A stretch of DNA of 64,000 bases from Gallibacterium genomosp. 1. GTDB lineage: Bacteria > Pseudomonadota > Gammaproteobacteria > Enterobacterales > Pasteurellaceae. Below, piece after piece: positions 10,546 through 19,610 of the stretch (position 1 is its first letter; every line of letters starts with the position of its first letter). A program made the translations under genes and the position numbers. Below the pieces are notes generated by a model that saw only the letters and a program-made list of their open reading frames with translations, searched no databases and was not told the origin of the DNA. The stretch spans positions 1-64,000 of the forward strand of contig NZ_JPXX01000005.1 of NCBI RefSeq assembly GCF_000771875.1, given 5' to 3'.

Positions 10546-11508
10546 TTATTTAATCCGTTTTTGCAGGTAGCCATAGCCATTTTGTACCAACTCCGCAAAA
10601 GGAATAAAACGTAAAGCCGCACTGTTGATGCAGTAACGCAAGCCACCGGTTTCGAGCGGACCATCTTCAAAAACGTGTCCTAAATGCGCATCGGCAATAC
10701 GAGAACGCACTTCGGTACGGATCATTCCGTGGTTGGTATCACGCTGATATGTAACCACATCGGATGAAATCGGTTTGCTGAAACTTGGCCAACCACATTG
10801 TGACGGAAATTTATCAGAAGAGGCAAAAAGTGGCTCGCCACTGATTATATCGACATATAAACCTTTTTCAAAAAAATCCCAGTAACGATTTGAAAAAGGG
10901 CGTTCGGTGGCATTTTGCTGTGTAACAGCAAATGATTCTTTACTTAATTTTTGTTCGATTTCTGCTAAAGTAGGTTTATGGTATTTGTCGGCATCAATAA
11001 TGACATTATCCGCTTTTCTCAGATCAATATGACAGTAGCCACTCGGATTTTTTTCTAAATAACGTTGGTGATACTCTTCTGCAGGATAGTAGTTTCGCAA
11101 AGGTTGCACCTCAACTAGCAAAGGTTGTTGCCATTTTTGCTGTTCGCGTGCCATTGCCGCATCAATAATCGGTTTTTGTCGATCATCAGTATAATAAATG
11201 CCGGTACGATATTGGATACCCAAATCATTCCCTTGTCGGTTTAAAGTGGTTGGATCGATGACACGGAAATAGTACTCAAGCAATGTTGATAAATTGATTT
11301 GAGCAGTATCATAACAGACTTTGACTGTTTCAGCGTGTCCACTACCATTACAAACTTGCTGATAGCTTGGATTTTCACTGTTACCATTGGCATAACCTGA
11401 TTCGGCATTCAAGACACCGCCAATAGCGGCAAAGTAGGCTTCTAATCCCCAAAAACAGCCACCGGCAAGATAAATTTCGCTGGTTAGGATTTTGTTTTGT
11501 TCTGTCAT
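10546..11508 (-). CDS. msrAB: Fused methionine sulfoxide reductase MsrA-MsrB
   Basis: Repairs both S and R isomers of methionine sulfoxide in one polypeptide. The N-terminal MsrA domain (about 8-165) has the catalytic motif GCFWG with Cys18. The C-terminal MsrB domain (about 185-320) has QCGWPSF, HLGHVF and the catalytic [11 protein letters not shown] (Cys293). The two zinc-binding CxxC pairs seen in many MsrB enzymes are absent. No signal peptide is visible: [10 protein letters not shown] leads directly into the fold, and GTGAGG just upstream supports this start, so the enzyme should be cytosolic, unlike secreted MsrAB/PilB proteins of some relatives. Confidence 0.95.
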   Translation of the reverse strand: MTEQNKILTSEIYLAGGCFWGLEAYFAAIGGVLNAESGYANGNSENPSYQQVCNGSGHAETVKVCYDTAQINLSTLLEYYFRVIDPTTLNRQGNDLGIQYRTGIYYTDDRQKPIIDAAMAREQQKWQQPLLVEVQPLRNYYPAEEYHQRYLEKNPSGYCHIDLRKADNVIIDADKYHKPTLAEIEQKLSKESFAVTQQNATERPFSNRYWDFFEKGLYVDIISGEPLFASSDKFPSQCGWPSFSKPISSDVVTYQRDTNHGMIRTEVRSRIADAHLGHVFEDGPLETGGLRYCINSAALRFIPFAELVQNGYGYLQKRIK

Positions 11509-11628
11509 TTATACCTCACAAAATTAAAGCAATTTGTACTTAGCGAGCAACACATTAGGCATTGATTTTATTATTTGGCAGTAGAATAGGGATAACTTCT
11601 CCCCACTGCAACAACAGTTAAATAACGG

Positions 11629-12966
11629 TTAGATGGTTGCCCATAAATCATATTCATCGGCATTATGAATGGTAGCCATCACTATATCGCCAATCTTGAC
11701 TTGTTGTTCACTGACATTATCAATATAAACGACACCGTCAATTTCAGGTGCATCTGCCATTGAACGCCCGATAATACCTTCTTCATCAATTTCATCGATC
11801 ATTACAGGCAAAGTTTTACCGATTTTTTGTTGTAAGCGTTGGGCGGAAATTTGTTGCTGTAATTGCATAAACCGGTGGAAGCGTTCTTCTTTCACCTCTT
11901 CTGGTACTTGTTCTGCCATTTCTGTGGCTACCGCACCTTCAACCGGACTGAATTTGAAACAGCCGACACGATCCAGTTGTGCTTCTTGAATAAAATCTAA
12001 TAACATTTGGAAATCTTCTTCAGTTTCACCTGGAAAACCGACAATAAATGTTGAGCGTAATGTCAGTTGCGGACAGATTTCACGCCACTGTTTAATACGT
12101 TCCAATGTACGTTCGATTGAACCCGGACGTTTCATTGCTTTTAGAATTTTCGGACTGGCGTGTTGTAACGGAATATCTAAATAAGGCAAAATTTTGCCTT
12201 GTGCCATCAAAGGAATCAGCTTATCAACGTGTGGATAAGGGTAAACATAATGTAGACGCACCCAAACGCCTAATGTTCCAAGCTGTTCGCAAAGCGTAAT
12301 TAAATCATTTTTAATCGGCATCCCATTCCAGAAAACGGTTTTGCTTTTTTGTTCTTTTTGATTTTTATCCAATGCGTAAGCGGAAGTATCTTGAGAAACG
12401 ATCAACAACTCTTTAACGCCGGCATCAACAAGCCGTTTGGCTTCATCTAAAATGGTATTAATTGGTCTGCTATCAAGATCGCCACGCATAGATGGAATAA
12501 TACAGAAAGTACAGCGATGATCGCAGCCTTCCGAAATTTTAACGTAAGCATAGTGTTTAGGCGTTAATTTTACCCCTTGTTTCGGTACAACATTGATATA
12601 AGGGTTATATTCCGGTTTCGGTGCATATTTGTGGACGTGTGTCATCACCGCTTCATAACTGTGTGGGCCAGTAATTTCAAGCACTTTAGGATGTACTTCT
12701 CTAATTTGATTTTCTTTAGCACCTAAACAACCGGTAACGATAACTTTGCCGTTTTCTTCTAAGGCTTCGCCAATAGCTTCTAATGATTCTTGAACAGCAC
12801 TGTCGATAAAACCGCAAGTATTGACTATCACTAAATCGGCATTGTCATAACTTGGTACAATGTTATAACCCTCTGCTCGTAGCTCGGTTAAAATACGTTC
12901 GGAATCCACTAAATTTTTAGGGCAACCAAGGCTCAAAAAGCCAATATTTGGAGTTGTTATTGTCAT
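11629..12966 (-). CDS. rimO: Ribosomal protein S12 methylthiotransferase RimO
   Basis: Radical-SAM enzyme adding a methylthio group to an aspartate of ribosomal protein S12. 445 aa. The N-terminal UPF0004 domain carries cysteines 15, 51 and 80 for the auxiliary Fe-S cluster. The radical-SAM motif CDHRCTFC has Cys148, Cys152 and Cys155. A C-terminal TRAM domain follows (about 380-445). The opening [17 protein letters not shown] is diagnostic of RimO rather than MiaB. It stands alone on the minus strand; the following msrAB gene is 120 bp away. Confidence 0.97.
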   Translation of the reverse strand: MTITTPNIGFLSLGCPKNLVDSERILTELRAEGYNIVPSYDNADLVIVNTCGFIDSAVQESLEAIGEALEENGKVIVTGCLGAKENQIREVHPKVLEITGPHSYEAVMTHVHKYAPKPEYNPYINVVPKQGVKLTPKHYAYVKISEGCDHRCTFCIIPSMRGDLDSRPINTILDEAKRLVDAGVKELLIVSQDTSAYALDKNQKEQKSKTVFWNGMPIKNDLITLCEQLGTLGVWVRLHYVYPYPHVDKLIPLMAQGKILPYLDIPLQHASPKILKAMKRPGSIERTLERIKQWREICPQLTLRSTFIVGFPGETEEDFQMLLDFIQEAQLDRVGCFKFSPVEGAVATEMAEQVPEEVKEERFHRFMQLQQQISAQRLQQKIGKTLPVMIDEIDEEGIIGRSMADAPEIDGVVYIDNVSEQQVKIGDIVMATIHNADEYDLWATI

Positions 12967-13146
12967 AATTTTGTTATCTATTTTGTAATGGAATTTTAGT
13001 AGGTGGCGAATTGTACAGAATTTGTCGATAGAAAGCGAATTTTTATCAGAGCAATTAGAAGTAACACTTTGTTCTAAATAGGTAATCCTTTGTGGTTACG
13101 TCCCAAAATGGATGGTAAAAAAATAGACAAAATCAGCTGGTTTTGC

Positions 13147-13162
13147 TATGGTAAGACAAATT
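13147..13162 (+). promoter_or_regulatory. PdhR-like operator before aceE
   Basis: TATGGTAAGACAAATT resembles the E. coli PdhR box (ATTGGT-AAG-ACCAAT), keeping GGTAAGAC and differing at about two positions. It is ~175 bp upstream of aceE. Whether this organism has a PdhR is not visible from the window. Confidence 0.35.
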
Positions 13163-13242
13163 TTTTCTATCTTTATTTCAAAAAATCTAATAAAATTTCT
13201 AAAATTAGTTAATAAATTGTGAAGCTCCGAAAGCAACGCAAA

Positions 13243-13252
13243 TGTTAATTAA
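13243..13252 (+). promoter_or_regulatory. ArcA-like box before aceE
   Basis: TGTTAATTAA matches the classical ArcA core WGTTAATTAW exactly and lies about 85 bp upstream of aceE. ArcA represses pyruvate dehydrogenase under low oxygen in enteric bacteria. The short motif can occur by chance in AT-rich DNA. Confidence 0.35.
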
Positions 13253-13337
13253 CAACTTTTTCAGCTGGGTGATGCATAGTTGGCAGTTTTGTGCGTCACA
13301 CATTTTTTTAACCACAATAAGATAAAAGGAATAGCCC

Positions 13338-16001
13338 ATGTCGGATATGGTAAAAAATGACGTGGATCCGATTGAAACCAACGATTGGATGTTGGCAATC
13401 GATTCAGTAATTCGTGAAGAAGGTGTTGAAAGAGCGCAATATATCATTGAACAACTCATTCAACGTGCAAGAGCTAATGACGTTTCACTTCCTACTGGAA
13501 TGACAACAGACTATATTAATACCATTCCAGTTAATGAAGAACCTAATTATCCGGGTAATTTAGATCTTGAACGTCGCATTCGCAGTGTAATTCGTTGGAA
13601 TGCGATTATGGCAGTATTACGTGCCTCTAAAAAGGATCTTGAATTAGGCGGACATATGGCATCATTCCAATCCTCCGCAACATTATATGAAGTTTGTTTC
13701 AACCACTTCTTTAAAGCTCGTAACGAAAAAAATGGTGGTGATTTAGTGTTCTTCCAAGGACATATTGCACCGGGAATTTATGCACGTGCATTTGTTGAAG
13801 GGCGTTTGACCGAAGAACAAATGGATAATTTCCGTCAAGAAGTTCACGGAAAAGGTATTCCTTCTTATCCTCATCCTCGCTTATTACCGGAATTTTGGCA
13901 ATTCCCTACTGTTTCTATGGGGCTAGGTCCATTAAATGCAATTTATCAAGCACGTTTCTTAAAATATTTACAAAATCGTGGCTTGAAAGATACTTCAGAT
14001 CAAACTGTTTATGCATTTCTTGGTGACGGTGAAATGGATGAAGTTGAATCACGCGGTGCGATTGCATTTGCTGCACGTGAAAAATTGGATAACTTAATCT
14101 TTGTTATCAACTGTAACTTGCAACGTTTGGATGGACCGGTAACTGGTAACGGTAAAATTATCCAAGAATTGGAAAGCAACTTTAAGGGTGCTGGTTGGGA
14201 AGTAATTAAAGTGATTTGGGGACGTCGTTGGGATCGTTTATTGCAGAAAGACACCTCCGGCAAATTGCTTCAATTGATGATGGAAGTGGTTGATGGCGAT
14301 TATCAAAACTTCAAATCTAAAGATGGTGCTTATGTTCGTGAACACTTCTTTGGGCGTTATCCAGAAACGGCGGAATTAGTTAAAGATATGACAGATGATG
14401 AAATCTGGGCATTGAACCGTGGTGGTCACGATCCGATTAAAGTATTTGCTGCATTCAATAAAGCGAAACAAGTTAAAGGCAAACCGGTTGTTATCCTTGT
14501 TAAAACGATCAAAGGTTATGGTATGGGGGATGCAGCGGAAGGTAAAAACATCGCTCACCAAGTTAAGAAAATGGATCTTTCCGGCGTTAAACACGTTCGT
14601 GATCAATTTAATGTGCCTGTTTCCGATGCGGATCTTGAAAAACTTCCATATGTGACTTTCGCTGAAGGTTCAGATGAGTACAAATATCTTCACGAACGCC
14701 GTCAAGCATTACAAGGCTATTTACCGACTCGTTTACCACGTTTTACTCAAGAATTTAAAGTGCCTGGAATTGAAGAGTTTTCTCAATTATTTGAAGCTCA
14801 AGCACGTCCTATTTCAACCACAATGGCATTTGTACGTACATTAAATATATTGTTGAAAGATAAATCTATTGGTAAACATATCGTTCCAATCGTAGCCGAT
14901 GAAGCGCGTACTTTCGGTATGGAAGGTTTATTCCGTCAAATCGGTATCTACAATCCGCACGGTCAGCACTATGTTCCACAAGATCGTGAACAGGTTGCAT
15001 ATTATCGTGAAGCGACTGATGGACAAGTCTTACAGGAAGGTATCAATGAACAGGGTGCAACTGCATCTTGGTTAGCAGCAGCTACTTCATATAGCACTAA
15101 CGATTTACCGATGATTCCATTCTTCGTTTATTACTCAATGTTTGGTTTCCAACGTGTTGGTGATTTAATGTGGTTGGCAGGAGACCAACGTGCGCGTGGC
15201 TTTATGATTGGTGGTACATCTGGTCGTACAACCTTGAATGGTGAAGGTTTACAACACGAAGACGGACATAGTCACATTCAATCATTAACCATTCCAAGTT
15301 GTGTTTCTTATGACCCTGCATTTGCATTTGAAGTACCAGTTATTATCCAAGACGGTGTACGCCGTATGTATGGCCCGGATCAAGAAGATGTTTATTACTA
15401 TATCACTACATTAAACGAAACCTATGATCAACCGGCAATGCCGAAAGGTGCGGAAGAGGGTATTCGTAAAGGTATCTATAAATTTGAAACCGTAACCGGT
15501 CAAGGTAAAGGTAAGGTTCAGTTACTAGGTTCAGGTGCCATTCTTCGTCACGTACGCGAGGCAGCACAATTATTGGCAAATGACTTTGGTGTATCTTCAG
15601 ATGTTTATAGCGTAACTTCTTTTACTGAGTTAGCAAGAGAAGGTAACGAAATTGAACGTTACAACACGTTGCATCCGGAAGAAGAAGCAAAAGTGCCATA
15701 TATTGCTAAAGTTATGAATGATGCGCCGGCAATTGCGGCAACCGACTATATGCGTTTATTTGCTGACCAAGTTCGTGCGTATGTTCCGGCAAGCAGCTAT
15801 TTGGTGTTAGGTACTGATGGTTTCGGTCGCTCAGACAGCCGTGAAAATTTACGTTCACACTTTGAAGTTGATGCACATCACGTTGTGGTGGCGGCATTAT
15901 CTCAATTAGTGAAGGCCGGCACTTTAGATAAGAAAGTGTTAGTTGAAGCCATTAAGAAATATGGTATCGATACCGATAAAGCGTATTCTTTACACGCATA
16001 A
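13338..16001 (+). CDS. aceE: Pyruvate dehydrogenase E1 component AceE
   Basis: Decarboxylates pyruvate with thiamine diphosphate and acetylates the lipoyl groups of AceF. 887 aa, identical in length to E. coli homodimeric E1. The thiamine-diphosphate motif begins GDGEMDE at residues 229-231 and closes with NCN about 30 residues later. The C-terminal third carries the transketolase-like pyrimidine and C-terminal domains (for example GTDGFGRSDSRENLR). First gene of aceE-aceF-lpdA; a 31-bp gap separates it from aceF. Start ATG has AAAAGGAA upstream. Confidence 0.98.
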   Translation: MSDMVKNDVDPIETNDWMLAIDSVIREEGVERAQYIIEQLIQRARANDVSLPTGMTTDYINTIPVNEEPNYPGNLDLERRIRSVIRWNAIMAVLRASKKDLELGGHMASFQSSATLYEVCFNHFFKARNEKNGGDLVFFQGHIAPGIYARAFVEGRLTEEQMDNFRQEVHGKGIPSYPHPRLLPEFWQFPTVSMGLGPLNAIYQARFLKYLQNRGLKDTSDQTVYAFLGDGEMDEVESRGAIAFAAREKLDNLIFVINCNLQRLDGPVTGNGKIIQELESNFKGAGWEVIKVIWGRRWDRLLQKDTSGKLLQLMMEVVDGDYQNFKSKDGAYVREHFFGRYPETAELVKDMTDDEIWALNRGGHDPIKVFAAFNKAKQVKGKPVVILVKTIKGYGMGDAAEGKNIAHQVKKMDLSGVKHVRDQFNVPVSDADLEKLPYVTFAEGSDEYKYLHERRQALQGYLPTRLPRFTQEFKVPGIEEFSQLFEAQARPISTTMAFVRTLNILLKDKSIGKHIVPIVADEARTFGMEGLFRQIGIYNPHGQHYVPQDREQVAYYREATDGQVLQEGINEQGATASWLAAATSYSTNDLPMIPFFVYYSMFGFQRVGDLMWLAGDQRARGFMIGGTSGRTTLNGEGLQHEDGHSHIQSLTIPSCVSYDPAFAFEVPVIIQDGVRRMYGPDQEDVYYYITTLNETYDQPAMPKGAEEGIRKGIYKFETVTGQGKGKVQLLGSGAILRHVREAAQLLANDFGVSSDVYSVTSFTELAREGNEIERYNTLHPEEEAKVPYIAKVMNDAPAIAATDYMRLFADQVRAYVPASSYLVLGTDGFGRSDSRENLRSHFEVDAHHVVVAALSQLVKAGTLDKKVLVEAIKKYGIDTDKAYSLHA

Positions 16002-16032
16002 TGAACTGTAACAATCACAAAGGATATAAATT

Positions 16033-17919
16033 ATGTCAAAACAAATTGCTATTCCAGATATCGGTGGTGATGAAGTTACTGTAACAGAAGTTATGGTTAA
16101 AGTTGGTGACACCATTGATGTTGATCAAAGTGTGATCAATGTTGAAGGCGATAAAGCCTCAATGGAAGTACCAGCACCGGAAGCAGGTGTGGTAAAAGAA
16201 GTATTGGTAAAAGTGGGTGATAAAGTTTCTACCGGTACTCCTATGTTGGTATTAGAAGCAGCGGGTGCGTCAGCACCTGCTCCTGCAGCGGAAGCAGTGC
16301 CATCTCCAGCGGCAGCACCGACTGCAGCAGCTTCTGTTGTTGATGTTCAGGTTCCGGATATCGGCGGAGATGAAGTTAACGTTACTGAAATTATGGTTGC
16401 AGTAGGCGATACTGTTAGCGAAGAACAGTCATTAATCACCGTTGAAGGCGATAAAGCTTCAATGGAGGTGCCTGCGCCATTTGCTGGTGTGGTAAAAGAA
16501 ATTTTAGTTAAATCAGGTGACAAAGTTTCTACCGGTTCATTGATTATGCGTTTTGAAATTGCCGGCGCAGCAGCTGCAGCAGCACCTTCTCCTGCAGCGG
16601 AAGAGACTCAGGTGGCAGCACCTGCGGTTAGTGGAGGTGTTCAGGACGTTCACGTTCCGGATATTGGCGGAGATGAAGTGAATGTGACCGAAATTATGGT
16701 AGCAGTAGGTGACAGCGTTGCTGAAGAACAATCATTAATTACGGTTGAAGGTGATAAGGCTTCAATGGAAGTGCCTGCTCCTTTTGCCGGTGTAGTAAAA
16801 GAAATTTTAATTAAATCAGGAGATAAGGTTTCTACCGGCTCATTAATTATGCGCTTTGAAGTAGCTGGCACAGCGCCTGTGATAGCTCCGGCACAACAAC
16901 CTGCAGCAGCGCCTGCTCCTCAAGTGGCAGCATCAGCGCCAGCCTCGGCAGCTTCTAATGAAGATGTGACTAAGAGCGCAAGTTTCGCTCACGCAACTCC
17001 GGTTGTTCGTCGTTTAGCGCGTGAATTTGGTGTGAACCTTGATAAAGTGAAAGGTACAGGTCGTAAAGGTCGTATCTTAAAAGAAGACGTTCAAGCTTAT
17101 GTTAAAGCGGCTATTAAAGCGGTTGAAAGTGGTTCTGTTTCTACATCGTCTGCTGGAGGTAATGTCGGATCAGGTTTAGGATTGTTGCCGTGGCCGAAAG
17201 TTGATTTCAGCAAATTCGGTGAAACTGAAGAAGTTGAATTGGGACGCATTAAGAAAATTTCAGGAGCTAACTTACACCGTAACTGGGTAATGATCCCTCA
17301 CGTAACACAATGGGATAAAGCAGATATTACTGAGCTAGAAAAATTCAGAAAAGAGCAAAATGTATTAGCTGAAAAACAGAAACTTGATGTTAAAATTACT
17401 CCGCTTGTCTTTATTATGAAAGCGGTAGCAAAAGCGTTGGAAGCTTATCCAAACTTCAATAGTTCAATTACTGAAGATGCACAACGTCTGATCTTGAAGA
17501 AATACATCAATATCGGCGTGGCGGTAGATACACCAAACGGTTTGGTTGTACCGGTGTTTAAAGATGTTAATAAGAAAGGTGTTATTGAACTTTCTCGTGA
17601 ATTGGCAGCAATGTCGAAGAAAGCGCGTGCAGGTAAATTAACAGCTTCAGATATGCAAGGCGGATGCTTTACTATCTCAAGTTTAGGTGGTATCGGTGGT
17701 ACTCACTTTACCCCTATCGTTAATGCACCGGAAGTGGCAATTTTAGGGGTTTCTCGTTCAGAGATGACACCGGTGTGGAATGGTAAAGAATTTACACCAC
17801 GCTTGATGTTACCATTGTCATTGTCTTACGATCACCGAGTGATTGATGGAGCGGACGGTGCACGCTTTATTACCTATATTAGTGGTGTGTTGTCGGATTT
17901 ACGCCGCTTAGTCATGTAG
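16033..17919 (+). CDS. aceF: Pyruvate dehydrogenase E2 (dihydrolipoyl acetyltransferase) AceF
   Basis: Core of the pyruvate dehydrogenase complex, transferring acetyl groups to CoA. 628 aa. Three lipoyl domains are present, each with the lipoylation site [11 protein letters not shown] (Lys41, Lys141, Lys242), joined by flexible Ala/Pro-rich linkers. Then come the E1/E3-binding domain (about 317-357, [15 protein letters not shown]) and the catalytic domain (about 395-628) with the His/Asp motif [10 protein letters not shown]. Three lipoyl domains match E. coli. Domains 2 and 3 are almost identical in sequence, suggesting recent duplication or gene conversion. Confidence 0.98.
   Translation: MSKQIAIPDIGGDEVTVTEVMVKVGDTIDVDQSVINVEGDKASMEVPAPEAGVVKEVLVKVGDKVSTGTPMLVLEAAGASAPAPAAEAVPSPAAAPTAAASVVDVQVPDIGGDEVNVTEIMVAVGDTVSEEQSLITVEGDKASMEVPAPFAGVVKEILVKSGDKVSTGSLIMRFEIAGAAAAAAPSPAAEETQVAAPAVSGGVQDVHVPDIGGDEVNVTEIMVAVGDSVAEEQSLITVEGDKASMEVPAPFAGVVKEILIKSGDKVSTGSLIMRFEVAGTAPVIAPAQQPAAAPAPQVAASAPASAASNEDVTKSASFAHATPVVRRLAREFGVNLDKVKGTGRKGRILKEDVQAYVKAAIKAVESGSVSTSSAGGNVGSGLGLLPWPKVDFSKFGETEEVELGRIKKISGANLHRNWVMIPHVTQWDKADITELEKFRKEQNVLAEKQKLDVKITPLVFIMKAVAKALEAYPNFNSSITEDAQRLILKKYINIGVAVDTPNGLVVPVFKDVNKKGVIELSRELAAMSKKARAGKLTASDMQGGCFTISSLGGIGGTHFTPIVNAPEVAILGVSRSEMTPVWNGKEFTPRLMLPLSLSYDHRVIDGADGARFITYISGVLSDLRRLVM
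16330..16870 (+). repeat. Tandem duplication of lipoyl-domain coding sequence in aceF
   Basis: The segment around 16337-16560 recurs 300 bp downstream at 16637-16860 with high nucleotide and near-identical protein similarity. It encodes lipoyl domains 2 and 3 plus their Ala/Pro-rich linkers. Domain 1 is more diverged. The repeat is a natural substrate for domain number change by recombination. Confidence 0.8.
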
Positions 17920-17930
17920 TAATGGAAACG

Positions 17931-17954
17931 AAAGCCTGAGTTGATCAGGCTTTT
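17931..17954 (+). terminator. Hairpin with short U-tract between aceF and lpdA
   Basis: Stem AAAGCCTGA (17931-17939) and TCAGGCTTT (17945-17953), 5-nt loop, followed by TTTTGTT. It lies in the 96-bp gap before lpdA, so it probably reduces read-through and lets lpdA, shared by other complexes, be expressed separately. Confidence 0.7.
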
Positions 17955-18015
17955 GTTATAATTAATTTAATTGCCGTCCTAACATTTTGTTAGAGAAAAA
18001 ATCAAGAGGCTTAAC

Positions 18016-19440
18016 ATGAATAAAGAAATTAAAACACAAGTAGTTGTTTTAGGTGCTGGTCCTGCAGGATATTCAGCGGCATTCCGTTGTGCAGATTTAG
18101 GGTTGGAAACCGTTATTATTGAACGTTTTTCAACTCTTGGTGGGGTATGCTTAAACGTAGGTTGTATTCCGTCTAAAGCATTATTGCACGTTGCTAAAGT
18201 GATTGAAGAAGCTAAATCTTTAGCTGAGCACGGTATTGTTTTCGGTGAACCAAAAACCGATATTGAAAAAATTCGTGGTTGGAAAGAGAAAGTTATCAGT
18301 CAATTAACCGGTGGTTTAGCTGGTATGGCAAAAATGCGTAAAGTTCAAATCGTAAACGGTTATGGAAAATTTGCCAGTGCAAACAGCATTATTGTTGCCG
18401 GAGAAGAAGGCGAAACTAAAATTACATTTGATAACGCAATCATTGCTGCGGGCTCTCGTCCAATTCAATTGCCGTTTATTCCACACGATGATCCGCGCGT
18501 TTGGGATTCAACAGATGCATTAAAACTTAAAGAAGTACCTGAAAAATTATTGATTATGGGTGGTGGTATTATTGGTCTTGAAATGGGAACTGTTTACCAC
18601 GCACTAGGTTCACAAATTGATGTTGTGGAAATGTTTGATCAGGTTATTCCGGCAGCTGATAAAGATGTGGTTAAAATCTTTACTAAACGCATCGAGAAAA
18701 AATTCAACCTCTTGTTAGAAACTAAAGTTACTGCGGTAGAAGCGAAAGAAGACGGTATTTATGTTTCTATGGAAGGAAAAGGCGCAAATGAAACTCGCCG
18801 TTATGATGCCGTGTTAGTTGCTATCGGTCGTACACCGAACGGTAAATTAATCGATGCACAAGTGGCAGGTGTTGAAGTGGATGAACGTGGCTTTATTCGT
18901 ACCGATAAACAGATGCGTACTAACGTTCCTCATATCTTTGCAATTGGTGATATTGTTGGTCAACCAATGTTGGCTCACAAAGGTGTTCACGAAGGTCACG
19001 TAGCGGCAGAAGTGATTGCCGGACAAAAACACTATTTTGATCCGAAAGTGATCCCATCTATTGCTTATACTGAACCTGAAGTGGCTTGGGTTGGTAAAAC
19101 AGAAAAAGAATGTAAAGCCGAAGGCATTTCTTATGAAGTGGCAACTTTCCCTTGGGCTGCATCAGGTCGTGCGATTGCTTCAGACTGCTCGGATGGTATG
19201 ACAAAACTTATTTTCGATAAGAATACACACCGTGTAATTGGTGGGGCAATTGTTGGAACTAACGGGGGTGAATTATTAGGTGAAATCGGTCTTGCAATTG
19301 AAATGGGTTGTGATGCGGAAGATTTGGCATTAACAATTCACGCTCACCCTACATTACACGAATCTGTCGGTTTAGCGGCAGAAGTATTTGAAGGTACAGT
19401 AACTGATTTACCGAACGCAAAAGCGAAAAAGAAAAAATAA
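18016..19440 (+). CDS. lpdA: Dihydrolipoyl dehydrogenase (E3) LpdA
   Basis: Flavoprotein that reoxidises dihydrolipoamide of the pyruvate and 2-oxoglutarate dehydrogenase complexes and of glycine cleavage, passing electrons to NAD+. 474 aa, the E. coli length. FAD-binding GAGPAGYSAA (residues 13-22), redox-active disulfide GGVCLNVGCIPSK (Cys45, Cys50), NAD-binding GGGIIGLEMG, and the C-terminal catalytic HAHPTLHES. It ends in a Lys-rich tail. Third gene of the PDH cluster. Confidence 0.98.
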   Translation: MNKEIKTQVVVLGAGPAGYSAAFRCADLGLETVIIERFSTLGGVCLNVGCIPSKALLHVAKVIEEAKSLAEHGIVFGEPKTDIEKIRGWKEKVISQLTGGLAGMAKMRKVQIVNGYGKFASANSIIVAGEEGETKITFDNAIIAAGSRPIQLPFIPHDDPRVWDSTDALKLKEVPEKLLIMGGGIIGLEMGTVYHALGSQIDVVEMFDQVIPAADKDVVKIFTKRIEKKFNLLLETKVTAVEAKEDGIYVSMEGKGANETRRYDAVLVAIGRTPNGKLIDAQVAGVEVDERGFIRTDKQMRTNVPHIFAIGDIVGQPMLAHKGVHEGHVAAEVIAGQKHYFDPKVIPSIAYTEPEVAWVGKTEKECKAEGISYEVATFPWAASGRAIASDCSDGMTKLIFDKNTHRVIGGAIVGTNGGELLGEIGLAIEMGCDAEDLALTIHAHPTLHESVGLAAEVFEGTVTDLPNAKAKKKK

Positions 19441-19475
19441 TTTGTTAAGAACTCATTAAGTTTATACTACAATCT

Positions 19476-19516
19476 AAAATCTGCACATTGACCAAAAGTT
19501 GAGGTGCAGATTTTTT
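19476..19516 (+). terminator. Terminator after lpdA; copy of a small palindromic repeat
   Basis: Stem AAAATCTGCAC (19476-19486) and GTGCAGATTTT (19504-19514) around a 17-nt loop, with six T residues at the end. Its sequence, including CCAAAAGTTG in the loop, is shared with the hairpin at 54638-54690, so it belongs to a dispersed repeat family used as a terminator. Confidence 0.85.
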
Positions 19517-19543
19517 ACTTATTTAGATGAAAAAGACCTATTA

Positions 19544-19574
19544 CCCTTGATATCAAAAAAAGTTCCCCCATATA
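19544..19574 (+). promoter_or_regulatory. Sigma-32 heat-shock promoter of lon
   Basis: CCCTTGAT (19544-19551) and CCCCATATA (19566-19574), with 14 bp between CTTGAT and CCCCAT. This matches the RpoH consensus (CTTGAA, 13-15 bp, CCCCATNT) at nearly every position and lies 36 bp upstream of lon, a classic heat-shock gene. Confidence 0.85.
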
Positions 19575-19610
19575 CCTCAAACTATAGAAATAGACAAGAG
19601 AACTATAATT

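Larger units (their letters stand above)
12967..13337. other. Long intergenic region between rimO and aceE
   Basis: 371 bp without a credible gene. It separates divergent rimO and aceE and is AT-rich. It contains a PdhR-like box and an ArcA-like box, listed separately, and ends with AAAAGGAA before the aceE start. No pdhR gene lies upstream of aceE, unlike in E. coli. Confidence 0.7.
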
